Below are positions 23,045 through 33,699 of a stretch of DNA of 64,000 bases, in pieces. How positions within the stretch are numbered: the first letter of the stretch is position 1; each line of letters opens with the position of its first letter. A program made the position numbers and the translations under genes. The DNA is from Amanita rubescens. Its lineage: Eukaryota; Basidiomycota; Agaricomycetes; Agaricales; Amanitaceae. The stretch is taken from contig WION01000201.1 in assembly GCA_015039365.1 (NCBI GenBank), positions 1 to 64,000 of the forward strand. The letters are read 5' to 3'. The notes beneath the pieces are model-generated. The model was given only the letters and a program-made list of their open reading frames with translations, made no database searches and was not told where the DNA came from.

Positions 23045-24575
23045 AACCATGTCTTCCCCTATTGATGCTCCCTTCACCACTGATACCCCAGCCACTTCAA
23101 TGGTCGTCGAGGAAACCATCCCTCCGACCCCTTCTAGAGAGGAATTGCCTGCACCATTGCCAATTCCTCCTCCCATCTGTATGTTACCTTACACATCCAT
23201 CACTATGGAATGGTTCCCTATAATCCCCTCTGACGAGGAATTCATACCACAAGATGAAGATTCTTTATCTTCTGATTCATCTTATACCTTCCCACCATCA
23301 AACACTTCTACGATAGAAGAACTAATGCGAAACGTTACAGATATGGGGAACGCTATTCTCCCTGACACCCCTGTACCATCCGAAATGCAGGAAATGGTAG
23401 CTCAAGTATTCGCAACCAGAGATCAACTGGTTATCACCTATGCACGTGGACCACGTCCCGACACTACCTCTGACGATATCCGGATCATGTGAGAAGGATT
23501 ACTTATGTTCAATACCACCACCTTTACCATGGGAATTCCCCCCATCGACGAAGAACTTGTCAACGACTACCTTGAAAGAGCAAGAACCGTCGCTGCCACC
23601 AATGCTGCTACAGCAGCTGCCATTTCCGCCGCCGCTAATGCTGTTGCCGCCGAACTCGATATTGTCACCGCTAACGCCATTGTCGATGACGAGATTAATG
23701 AAAGACTCATCAACCCCATCTCGATCCCTATCGTCTTCCCAGAAAACACCCCATCACCAAGGCCCCTCTATACTCCATTGGATTTAATGAGGGAAACCCA
23801 CGCTCGATCTACGAGCCCGACGCCCAGACTCCCTGCTGAAGGACCTATTCCTAGGTTCCTATTTCAACACGCCTCCACCCTTGACGATAACTTCAATGTA
23901 CCTGCACCTAACATTCCCGTCATAGACGTCATCTTGACGCATTATGCCATCCCTTCCTTCGTCAATTTGATTATTCGACGAGCCTTTTATCGAATCTGGA
24001 CATTGTTTACGTCTTGGACTTTTGCCAACAACTATCTGTTCATCTTGAATAGATATGTCTGCCCCGATCTGATGGCCCTCATTAACGTTATCATTAATCT
24101 TACCCGCCAGTTCAGAGAACCGCACCGTAACCGTTGGATCACCCTGATGATCTGGAACAATATCCATTGGTTCTGTGATCTACGAGGAGACGTATACCTC
24201 GAAGAAGCCATCCGTCTTACCACTGCTGGACACCGACACCATTTCATCCAACCAACGCGACAACCCGCTTTAGACACTGGAATGGCCTGGATGCACGGAC
24301 GCCCTGTATTTCCCCGCACTCCTGTCATTGCTACCCACGGGCTTTGCTTATCAGCGTTTATTGGTCCTTGTGGAAATCTTGTACGTACTGGTGCCTTTGA
24401 GCACCATTTTTGTCCTCTTTGTCGACACCATTACACGTGTAGACTATTGTCCACATTTTTGCAAGTAAGGCTTTGCGCCGCTCGTTATCCCCATCCCTTA
24501 CGCAGCTACGCTCCCCTGGCTGCTTGCCTTCTACACCCTCTGCTCCCTCTGCACTTTGGTGCATTCGACTACTAG
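22989..24575 (+). CDS. extra ORF downstream of gypsy C pol, unknown function, one TGA
   Basis: An ATG at 22989 lies inside the end of pol in a different frame. The same frame is open to 24575 (about 528 codons) except for TGA at 23490-23492. The N-terminal ~165 residues are Pro/Ser/Thr/Glu-rich and look disordered. An Ala-rich helical segment (AATNAATAAAISAAANAVAA) follows near 23600. Then comes a Trp- and aromatic-rich domain (23900-24400), and a Cys/His cluster EHHFCPLCRHHYTC near 24405 that could bind zinc. After this a GTAAG at about 24466 may be an intron donor leading to the ORF at 24620. I do not recognise the family. The position matches that of env-like or accessory genes in some LTR elements, but there is no signal peptide or clear membrane span. 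The TGA makes it a pseudogene if translated normally. Confidence 0.5.
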
Positions 24576-24619
24576 CCTTGCCCCCTGCCCTGCCTTTGCT
24601 GCAAGGCGTTGGCCCTTGA

Positions 24620-25812
24620 AACACGTTACATAATCAAATGTCTGGTCATGTGTCACATGACTCCGGCGAGTCCTACCATGGACTCCACATTCTACCGATT
24701 AAAACCATCATTTGCGACATCAGTCTCGCCAATCCCAACTTGCCTACTGAATCCAAGTTCATCATCCTACAGACGATGCTTGATAACCTCTCGTCAACCT
24801 CTGACATACTCGTTACCCTCAACACGCCTTTCCGTCGTCATGCCATTGATGACAGACATGGCAACCCCCATTACCAAACGCTCTCCCATCCTGACTGGGT
24901 CTGAATCGCCCCATCTATTAACCTTGCGGTTTCCTCCAAGACTGCTATATGGATTCACAAATGGTGCCTTGACAGCTGTGATGTCACTTGCACCCCAGAC
25001 TTGCCTGATGTAGAGGCGCTCTACCTCACATTTATAGCCAAGTCATGCTTCTCAAAGTCTTGCCTCAAATGCAGGACGAACTTGCTTCCCTTCCCCATAG
25101 CTGACTTTTACGACTGTGGGAAAATATCCATACCCTTGACACACGACATAACACTGTCGACGTCATGCGACTGCCTACCAAACAGACTGAAAAACTTGAG
25201 GAAGGTCCGAGTTCCAGTCCCTTCTCTCCCTGCACCACCAACGATCCCTCCCCTGCCCATCTTGATGGCGTTTCCCCTCCCCGTATTGATGGCACCCATC
25301 GTTGATGATGATATCAACACCATCACCTCATCTCTAAACAACTATCCCGATTGCAGAAGCGAAAGGCGAAGAAAGCTGCTAAGCTTCCGATTAACCCCTC
25401 AGAGCCTCCAGCTGATATTGCCCCTCTACCCCTTCCTCCTTCCCCCCTTCCCAGAATGACCATTGAGATGGTCGAAGAGCTCACCTCTGAACCGTCTTCT
25501 AGCAACCTTGAAGCCCCCGTGCTTCTTCTCGAGACAACACTGGTGGTTCTACCCACCATCATCATAATGCCCCCTCAACATCATCGGTGTCAATTGCATC
25601 AATCTGAGGTTGTTGCACCTCAACGGAAACAATATGTGGCTTTGGTCACTTCAGATGTCCCCACACTCCGTTACCAATGCTGGTGCTGCTCCAAAGTGAG
25701 ACGCCGACAATACCTATTTGGCATTTGTGCCAATTTTGCTCTATTAACCAGCTCATTAGAGCCTGCTTCCATAGCGTTCTCTTTTGAGTGCATCCCTCAG
25801 GACGTTCATTGA
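24620..25812 (+). pseudogene. continuation of the extra coding region, Cys-rich, broken
   Basis: A frame from about 24620 (MSGHVSHDSGESYHG at 24638) is open to 25459 apart from TGA at 24902-24904. It contains a Cys-rich patch (CFSKSCLKCRTNL) near 25050 and a Pro-rich tail. From 25351 to 25812 another frame carries a basic stretch (MQKRKAKKAAK), a Glu/Pro-rich linker and a second Cys cluster (YQCWCCSKVRRRQYLFGIC). Similar composition and the same direction suggest one protein or a spliced set continuing from 22989-24575, now split by a frameshift near 25350-25450. No known domain is recognised. An acceptor-like CTGCAAG near 24600 could join it to the upstream ORF. Confidence 0.35.
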
Positions 25813-26007
25813 ATCACTTCTCTTTAGGAAGGTTAGCTACAATGAGAGTACGTACCTTCCTTCACATATTGACCTGTAAAGAACTTTCTTTTTCTAACAA
25901 ACACTTTAACACGCGCGCCTAGGGCGCATGTTATCCCATTATGTGACTTGTGTCATATTGCCTACTCTGTACTTAGTTTACATCTTGCTCAAATCAAATC
26001 CCTTTCT

Positions 26008-26027
26008 AAAAAAAAAAAAAAAAAAAA
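26008..26027 (+). other. A20 run at an element junction
   Basis: Twenty A in a row separate the 3' region of the element C segment from the truncated DUF6589-like ORF. A poly(A) here looks like the 3' end of a reverse-transcribed, polyadenylated transcript, but no LINE machinery or target duplication is visible. A chance A-tract is not excluded. Confidence 0.5.
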
Positions 26028-26028
26028 G

Positions 26029-27918
26029 AGCCACAGATGGGTGTTGGATGCCTATGCTACTATTTCTGCAGATGCAATGAACAAAGTCTGTGATATGGTC
26101 AAGACAAGTCCATGGCATATTTCTCATGATAATGTGAATCTACCTATACATGTTTTTTCACAAAGACTACATAATCAGAGCCATTTTGTCAGTGGGACTG
26201 CTGGGACTGTTTGGCAGCTTCCATCTCATGCAGCATTGCCTGCTACAACAAACAGAGAATTCAATTCCTACAGGGCAGAGAACTCAAAAACAATGTTTTC
26301 TTATAGCAAGTTGCTGTATGGAAACAAGGTTGCAGATTTACAGATTGAGGCATGGTTTATTATACACCATATACTGTCATTTCTCCTGAACAGTCCAGAC
26401 TTTGTGGGTTATAAAGATAGAAATGCCCTGGCATTAGCCCAACCTTTGCCTACTCAGCAGCTAGATCATGGAAAACAAAACATTGTGAAGCAGCATATTC
26501 TTGGAACTTGTACAATGGAAGAAGCCAGCTATGATGGAACTATGAAAGTGATTGATGAATTTTTTAAGCAGTTAGGGCTTGCAACAGAAGTTGAACAGAG
26601 AAAGACTGGGGAAGAAAGGTTTATTCCTTGGCTGGGTGATCAGATGACAATTGACTGTCTTCGTGGGATGTGGAATTACTGGCATCAGGACCATAATTCA
26701 TTTGACAGGATGGATTATATGCTTCCTGTTTTTGGCTGGTTCCATCTTATCATGACATTTGCAAATTCTCTCCACAAGCAGTATTTACTGAACTCTTCAG
26801 TAACTGGAAGTCTTAGGCAGGCTTTTGATGTTCTGAATCGAAAAGGATTGATTGTCCAGTCTACAAAAGGTCCATTCTGGCACAATCTTGATGAAGCTAT
26901 CTTTCATATTGCTGAAGCACATTTTCGTGCTTGTTGGCTTTTAGTTGGTGGAGTGGAAAATCTCAAGGACTTGACAAGGATGTCTCCCATACAGCTGAAG
27001 GGAATGGCATTAAAAATTCTTAAACAGCATGCATCCCAAGATGCATTGTCTGAAATGCAATCAATGTCAGGTGACAAGCAAGATGAGGTCCAGATGCAGT
27101 GGACAATGTGGAATAGGGATGTTCTTCCTTATATTGAATTATGTCATGCCATTCGCTCTGGTGATGTTGGTCGGATAGAAAATGTTCTTCCTCTTATGGC
27201 ATTCAGGTTTGCAGGAGGTGGAAATTCCAATTACACAATTGAAATTCTGGAGCTGTGCCAAGGGCTGTATCAGGAATGGCCAAAAGAAGTGGCTGATCAT
27301 ATCAAAAAATGGTGCTGGGTCATGACACACACAGGAGAGCCATATAGCCTTTTACCATATGATCTTGCCCAGGAACATAACATAGCAGATATCAAGGTCC
27401 ATTATCGATCAATGGGACCAGGTGCAACAATGGATTACCTCAAGAAAGTGTCCCCTGCCATACCTACTCTGCGACGTGTACAGCGTCACATGGAAAGTGA
27501 ATTTGGTACAAACAAGTGTGGGGCCCATCATTCTGCACCAGAGAAAGAGAAAGATGTAGCATTGTTGTCAAGTCAATATGTCCAGTCTGCCCTTCACATG
27601 TACAAAGCAGGGCACAAGTTGAAAAAAGATAAGGAGGACAACCAGAAGGATAAAGAAGACAAGGGGAAGAAAGGCAGGAAAGGCAAGAAGAAGGATTCTA
27701 TAGTTGATGTTGCTAGCAATGGGGCACAGGAACTGGAAAAAACAATGTTGGAATGGTTCAAACAAAGGACATTGCCACGTTCATCTGAAGAGATTTGGGG
27801 TGCAAGGCCTGAATTGGAACAGGTTGCAGCAGGAAATACAGAAGGGAATGAGGGAATGAACACTACTGAGGAGGCTCAAACAGGTGACATTGATGTTGAT
27901 ATGAATGACTTGTATTGA
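26029..27918 (+). CDS. DUF6589-like protein, N-terminus truncated
   Basis: An intron-free frame of about 630 codons ends at 27918. The apparent upstream part encoded by the A-run is not original, so the true start is missing. Landmarks I associate with the agaricomycete DUF6589 family are GDQMTIDCLRG (about 26626) and PVFGWFHLIMTFANSLHKQY (about 26726), followed by the helical GLIVQSTKGPFWHNLDEAI region. The C-terminus has a Lys/Asp-rich low-complexity segment (27610-27710) and an acidic end (DIDVDMNDLY). The molecular function of the family is unknown; the assignment is from memory. The frame has no internal stop, unlike its neighbours. It is convergent with the RecQ-like gene, about 50-400 bases apart. 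Confidence 0.65.
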   Translation, partial: SHRWVLDAYATISADAMNKVCDMVKTSPWHISHDNVNLPIHVFSQRLHNQSHFVSGTAGTVWQLPSHAALPATTNREFNSYRAENSKTMFSYSKLLYGNKVADLQIEAWFIIHHILSFLLNSPDFVGYKDRNALALAQPLPTQQLDHGKQNIVKQHILGTCTMEEASYDGTMKVIDEFFKQLGLATEVEQRKTGEERFIPWLGDQMTIDCLRGMWNYWHQDHNSFDRMDYMLPVFGWFHLIMTFANSLHKQYLLNSSVTGSLRQAFDVLNRKGLIVQSTKGPFWHNLDEAIFHIAEAHFRACWLLVGGVENLKDLTRMSPIQLKGMALKILKQHASQDALSEMQSMSGDKQDEVQMQWTMWNRDVLPYIELCHAIRSGDVGRIENVLPLMAFRFAGGGNSNYTIEILELCQGLYQEWPKEVADHIKKWCWVMTHTGEPYSLLPYDLAQEHNIADIKVHYRSMGPGATMDYLKKVSPAIPTLRRVQRHMESEFGTNKCGAHHSAPEKEKDVALLSSQYVQSALHMYKAGHKLKKDKEDNQKDKEDKGKKGRKGKKKDSIVDVASNGAQELEKTMLEWFKQRTLPRSSEEIWGARPELEQVAAGNTEGNEGMNTTEEAQTGDIDVDMNDLY

Positions 27919-28379
27919 AACATTGTATTTTTACAACATTAACTGGTATACAGAATTTTCCTCTACAAAAACAATTATTGATGATGCTGAGGCTCCCATC
28001 CAGGCAGAAGACTTTGAGACTGAGATGATTGATAAATAAGGATAAGGGTATTATTGCTGATGATGATACAATGGATGAGCTGGAACTTGAGACTGAGGCC
28101 CAGGATAGTAGTAATAGTAGCCATTATAGCAGTAATAGCCAGGTGGGTATTGAACAGCGAGAGGAGAGTGAGAAGCCAAAGCTTGAGGCTGAGTAACTGG
28201 AGACATAGGTAGGGACCAAGAGACTGAAGGTGCAGATGGAGAGAGACTGAAGGCTGAGCAAGGAGAGACTGAGACTGAGAGACAGGTTGAGATGATGCAT
28301 TCAGGACAGCTGAGTCACAGAGTATTGACTGTTTTGCTCTTGAGGATCGAGATCGCTTTGCCCCTTGATTCTCCTTTGT

Positions 28380-31026
28380 GGCATTGAGTTGGTTGAAATG
28401 ATCTGTATCATAATCAGCTAAGACTTTGAGAACATCTTGAAGACCATGTTTCTCTGCATGTGTAGGACTCCAGCCTTCACCAATAAGGTCTTGGACTGTC
28501 CTGATGGTACATTTTGATGAGAAAGAGTCGATAACATCGTCAGGTAGGAGGCAAGAGGCACCCATGGCCGTCGTAAGTAGAGCATCTTGTATGTGTCATG
28601 GCGCCATGTCCTCAACATGTCAATGGCACCTTCACGGAATTTGTCACGACGTGTTTTTGGACCTACATGACTTGCTAACACTGAATATAGAATATGAACA
28701 GTCATACACACCATCAAGAACAGATTCCACCCCCTCAATCTTGATAACTCCAGCAGCTGACCGCTTCCTGCTTGTAGTTGCCACTGGAGATATAAGGCTA
28801 AGGTCAACTGGTTCGCTTTTAACCTCATTATCAGTGGGAAGATGCTGAATTAATTCATGATGGGTGCCGAGACGCTGCAGACAGTTGTTGCAACAATCCC
28901 ATCCCCAGTTGGTTCTGACAAGCAAGTTAAGCCATAGTTGTATATTAGCATGAGACTTATGTGTACATGGTACCCTGTCATTGAAAAAGGTTGCAAATAT
29001 CTCTCGTCGACACTCTAGACCCTCAACCCATGCTCGTAATCCCTCCTCAACATCTTTCCGATGCCTAACCTCTTCAGATGTCTCATTATCTGTATTCTTG
29101 GGCTTGATGACCTGAAAGACCGTTGGCTGGACAAGAAGAATTGCCTGAGCCTGCAGGTTGGGATTGCAGCCAGCATGTCCTGCTCGTTGCATCCATATCG
29201 AGAGGGAGGATGGGATAAGAAATTGGACAACTTGCTCGATGTGAGGCATATCGCAACCCTACCAGCATGTTAGATCACATCACAAACAAATCTAGCACTC
29301 ACCATTCCAGCTGCTTCAGTTGTCAACAATATCTTCACTCTCCCATCTCGAAAATCCTTCAAAACAATGCGTTTGGAGTTTGTACTGCGCCGGGAATTGT
29401 ATGTGGTGACCATTTCTTGCATAGAAGCCAGTAATCGATTCTGGAACCACTGGAGGGCATCAATCGAGACTCTGATATTGTCAAAGAACACAAGAGTCTG
29501 CTTGAGCAGTTGTAAAACACCATTCTTGTCAAGAGGTAGAAGGAACGAGAGTGAATCAAGATCACTCTTTGCAGCCTTCATCTTCCTGACGAACCATGTG
29601 ATATTAGGATGGTCAGTCCCTTGATGAACATAGAATGTTGAATCAGAGTTCATGTGTAACGTTTTCTGGACTTGGGCAAGTACGATGGGTGGAAGGGTCG
29701 CTGAGGTAGCAAGGATTGGCACATTTTCCAGGACAAATGCACAGAGTGTTCCAAGGACAGCATAGTCCTTCCAGAAGTTGTCCCCCCACTGAGTGATACA
29801 GTGAGCTTTGTCAATGACAAGCGCAAGAATGCGCTTCGCAAATGTGGTGGAGTTAAGGAGTCAGCGAAAATCTGGGTGTTCAAGACACATCTCGGGCGAT
29901 GTGAGGACGATGTTATATTGATACTTTTTGAGCTTCTATCAACTAGTTAGGAATTGGTTTGAAAAACAACGAAAATGCGACATACCTGATGAATATCTCT
30001 ACCATATGTTTCCCCATTCACAGCTACGGCCCTCAGCCCCATTCCCGAGAACCGGATGGCCTTTCCAGACTGTCAGCAACGTTTTAAGATCGTTAGAATT
30101 CAAGGGACTCACCTGATCCTCCTCTAAAGCGTTCAGAGGTGAGATAATGATCACAATTTTATCTGGTAATGCGAACAGAGGCATTACAAAGGGCATAGAC
30201 TTGCCCGCACCCGTTCCTGCAATGACAAGGCAGTCCAAGCCAAGGACCAAAGCCTCAGCAACGTCTAGCTGCCACTCATACGGCTTCAAGCCATTCATTT
30301 TCTCTCCAAAGATAACAGAAATCTTATCTTGTGTCACATCTGACGAGTATGGTGCTTTCTGATTAGAAGCAGTGGCTTCGCGAGCATCATTGAGAAGCCG
30401 TTGAGAGAGTTGAACACGTTTTTGATGAGACTGAACACGTTCCTGAGCTAATTGATGTTGCACGTCAATTTAGAAAACGATTCTGAAAGACTGAGTAACA
30501 TACCATCTTTGCAAACTTCATCAGTTGACTGTTCCGACGTTTCAACGCACTTTGGATGAGACCGAACATGATCCTGGGCTAATTGAAATGAGGAAATCAA
30601 CTCCACTGCATTGCGCATCAATTTAGAAAAGAACAATGATAATTTTGCAATGTACCAGCATCAGGAGCACTCTCAGATGGTTCCTGTGACGTTTCAACCT
30701 GTTTTTGACGAGACAGAACGGGTTGATTTTAACAAGGAAGATGATTCTACTATGTCACACATCAATTTAGACGAGAATGGGTATGATTGTGACATACCGG
30801 CATTATTAGATGACTGCTCCGAAGCTTTGACACCTTTTTGACACGGTCGAACATGTCCCTGGGCAGAATTAAAGCAGAAAGCCGAGTTTGCTGCTTCGCG
30901 CGTCAATTTGGATGAGGTCTGTGATGATTCCATAGGAGTAGAAGCCTCGCAAGCATTATTGGACAGGTCATGAGTCGTTTCGACGCATTTCTGATGGCCC
31001 TGAACGCCACCATCATCATGCCCCAT
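28380..31026 (-). pseudogene. RecQ-like DNA helicase, decayed
   Basis: Reading leftward from the ATG at 31026: repeated short exons (31026-30400), then the helicase core. Motifs are PYEWQLDVAEALVLG, Walker A AGTGAGKS (30197-30222), ISPLNALEEDQ, ILALVIDKAHCITQWG (Walker B region, 29801-29812), LATSATLP, LTTEAAGM joined over a ~47-base intron to GCDMPHIEQV, and motif VI as QRAGHAGC (29166-29189). The downstream C-terminal region (HDTYKMLYLRRPW, then LPDDVIDSF...DVLKVLADYD) resembles fungal RecQ-like proteins. Defects are a TGA at 29863-29861, DEAH changed to DKAH, both motif VI arginines replaced (His, Cys), and a frameshift near 28560. RecQ enzymes unwind DNA 3'-5' in repair and recombination. 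This copy should be inactive. The 3' end (28380 or lower, to 27975) is a Ser/Gln/Leu-rich tail of uncertain extent. Confidence 0.75.
30400..31026 (-). repeat. tandem exon-intron duplications in the helicase 5' region
   Basis: About five units of roughly 145-150 bases recur. Each has an exon encoding a variant of Q-(D/E/G)-H/R-V-R/Q-S/P-H-x-K-x-V-x-x-S. Most have an intron-like part running from GGTATGT to CTAAATTGA and ending in TTAG or ATAG. The two clearest units are at about 30600-30460 (exon CCCAGGATCATG..., donor GTATGTTACT, acceptor CATCAATTAG) and the next at 30460-30400. Splicing would keep frame and add ~24 residues per unit. Confidence 0.6.
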
Positions 31027-31353
31027 GTGGCGAAATGGCGGCTGGGACTAGCCTTGTTTGGGTGTGGCTGTGTTGACCCCCCCCTTGTGGTTGTTTTGCG
31101 CCAGACGTTAGTTGTCGTGCGCAACAATCCAAATTAAAACTCAGCCCAGCTCACTCCGAATGCTCACACACGGGACTCATAGCACATCAACTCCCTCATT
31201 ACGTCTAGGAATGAGACTATGTTCGGTAGCCCAACCCCAACCACGTTGAGGTTGGAGTTAGCTTATATAATATTTTCCCATGCCTTAGATTAGCATCATT
31301 GCATCGTTAACTTGTTATCTATTCAATAATCTACCTCCATCCACACTCTTTAC

Positions 31354-32260
31354 ATGTCTGACAAAGCCTGCTGGACTGAAAAGGAGGAGGAAGCCTTCCT
31401 CCTGTACCTCTTAGACCACAAATCTGAGGCAGGGGATGGTGCTAACTTCACCAATCCAGTCTGGCAGGGTGTTGCATTGCATCTCCAGCCTTTGTTGCAG
31501 AGGGGTGGTGCTAAAGTTGCTAAATCTTGCATAAGCAAGTGGACTAATGTGTGTACCACCTGTTGTGAAAGTAAATACTTGCTGTTGACTGGCACAGATG
31601 CGCAAAACCTTCCGTGTGATTCAGGCACTGAAGCAAGTGTCTGGATGGACATGGAATGATTCTACAGGCTGCAGTATCACTGTAGATAATGCTGCTTCTT
31701 GGGAAGCATATGTTGAGAAGCATCCAGCTGCCAAACCTTTCAAGAACAAGGGCTGGAAGCATCTCCATGTAATGTCACAGATCATGCCTGCAGTTCTAAC
31801 AGGTGCACATGTCTTTTCTGCTTCTCATGGCACTATAGGCATTGGTGAAGCAATGGTTCCAGCTTCCCAGGTAATGCCAGAGCAGGACTGGGAGGGTAGT
31901 CCAACCCATTGGTCTGATTCTGGTTTTCATGATGATTCACAGGCAAGTCATGTCTTTTTCAAGTTGTAAATTGTTCCTATGCTAAATCCATCATAGCCTG
32001 AAACTCAATTACAGGGTGTAGGCAATGATTCTCAGCCATCTACACCCTCACCTGTTGCAACCCAACCTCTTCAGCCTTCAGTCCCTACTCAAGGGTCTGT
32101 TTCACAGGTAAGGGCTTTATCCATTGATCAAAAGTCTATTTTTCTGAGATGTCTCTTAGCCTAGGTCTTCTCAGAAGCACTCAGCTTCTACATTTGGTTC
32201 ATCTGCCAAGTGACCTCATGTATCTGAAGGCTCCCTTGCCCTGCAGACAATTGCCTCCTC
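31354..32260 (+). CDS. Myb/SANT-like DNA-binding protein of the Harbinger element
   Basis: Exon 1 (31354-31548) starts MSDKACWTEKEEEAFLLYLL, a trihelix/Myb-like start, and ends KWTN. A 49-base intron (31549-31597) leads to exon 2 (31598-31942: MRKTFRVIQALKQVSGWTW...AKPFKNKGWKHL). The next intron uses a GC donor (GCAAGT at 31943) and ends TTACAG at 32014. Exon 3 (32015-32107) encodes a Ser/Pro/Thr linker. A final exon from about 32165 encodes STFGSSAK, then TGA (32211-32213) where an Arg codon would continue into a conserved-looking helical end. In PIF/Harbinger elements this protein binds the element's ends and helps the transposase reach the nucleus. The last-exon phase is uncertain. Confidence 0.75.
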
Positions 32261-32339
32261 AGTTGCAGACTTTGGTCGATCTTTGTTTCTCTGCCTGTCC
32301 TGGATGCCTCTGAGATAGAGAGCCATGGTCCACAGGTAA

Positions 32340-33585
32340 ACCAGGATTTGGATCCATGCCCACTCCATCTTGCAGCAGCTCATCAACATCTCCTGGGTCA
32401 TACTCCATTATAAAATTGTGCAAAGCAGCAAGGGCAGCTGGGATTCTGGCCTGGCAATTATCTCAGATATGGGGGCAGAATTCAATTTCAAAAATACCTG
32501 AATTGACTATCAAATTGGGGAGCACGAGTTAAAATGTCCCATCTTTGTTTCACCACACCGAAGATGTGTTCAACCACATTGCATGCCTGAGCATGACGCA
32601 GATTAAACAATTCCTTTTCATCAGCAGGCCTATAACCATCATTCTCAGACCCATCACAAAAATATTAATACATACCCAAGGTCAGCTCGACCCCACTCTG
32701 CCAGGTGATAACGCACTCCACGGTATGGAACAAGAAGAGTATCACATGCACCAAACCCAGCATCTGCCAAGTAATACTTGCCAGGAGGGATAGGAAGGTC
32801 AGTGAAGCGTGAATGTGCATAGAGTGTAGCATCTGCAGCTGACCCTTCCCACCCACTGATCATGTACAAAAATTTCATATCCCAGGAGACACAAGCAAGG
32901 CAGTTCTGTGTCAGAACACCCTTCCGGTTGCGGGCAGCATGTCTATCAGCAGCAGAAGGACAGCAGTTGATGTGAGTGCCATCAATGGCACCAATTGCAT
33001 TGCAAAAGAAGGGAAAGAATTTTGGATTGTTTGCAATAAAGGGAGGCACTGGAGCATCAGGAGTGGGAAGCTGTACATACTTCTGATAGAATGGCCCAGT
33101 GGACAGTGCATTGAGAACTGTGATAAAATATCTAGACAAGTGTTAGATGTACTTCCAAAATTACATCTATTTTCTTACTTGGAAATGGTTTCATTTGAGT
33201 GTTGAAAGCGTTCTCCTTCCTACATGCCTGATAGATAACCCAGTGACAGCCATGTAGAAGAGGCTTGCTGCTTGTTCTTCCACAGTAATGTTCCTACATC
33301 TTCCAAACCACATAAAGTCCGCAGATCATAAACAAGAGCAACAAAGACATGCAAGTGCATGCCAAGTTCATTGTGAATGCGGTCTGGATGTCCCTGGATA
33401 AGCTCCTGCACCCAAGCTGCACCAGTAAGAGCTGAAGTATGATATGGCTGTTTCCAATAGTGTGGTGAGGCATACAGTGCTGCAGCAGTGCCAGCAAGCT
33501 GCATTATATATGCAGATGCCACCAGAAGTCTCCTACGAAGCCCTTCTGAGCTGTGAGATGAGCCAGACATAGTGGATGTTATCAA
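32340..33585 (-). CDS. PIF/Harbinger transposase (DDE_Tnp_4 type), spliced
   Basis: The start is the ATG at 33585. The N-terminal exon (to about 33270) has HPDRIHNELGMHLHVFVALV. The catalytic part lies in 33139-32680 with AIDGTHINCCPSAADRHAARN (first Asp), WEGSAADATLYAHSRF and YYLADAGFG (second Asp). After a short intron the exon around 32640-32500 has RHAQACNVVEHIFGVVKQRW, giving the catalytic Glu. A last exon has AALHNFIMEYDPGDVDELL near 32440-32390. All three acidic residues are present. I see no internal stop in the exons, so the enzyme may be intact once splicing is settled. It cuts and pastes the element, together with the Myb/SANT partner. Confidence 0.78.
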
Positions 33586-33699
33586 TCTTGTTGATCTGTA
33601 CTGCGAGTCTCACAATTAGGTGGTGGGAAAGTATTAGATAAGCTAACTCCAACCTCAACCACAGTTGAGGTTGGGCTACTGAACAGACCCTAAGTCTGC

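Larger units (their letters stand above)
31215..33690. mobile_element. PIF/Harbinger DNA transposon (2476 bp), both genes present
   Basis: Inverted ends are GTTCGGTAGCCCAACC...GTTGAGGTTGGAGTTAGCTTA (from 31215) and the matching right end 33639-33690, each holding an inner CAACCxCAAC...GTTGAGGTTG palindrome. Flanks are TGA (31212-31214) and TAA (33691-33693), compatible with the 3-bp TWA duplication of this superfamily after one mutation. It holds a Myb/SANT gene (+) and a DDE transposase gene (-), the standard pair. Confidence 0.88.
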
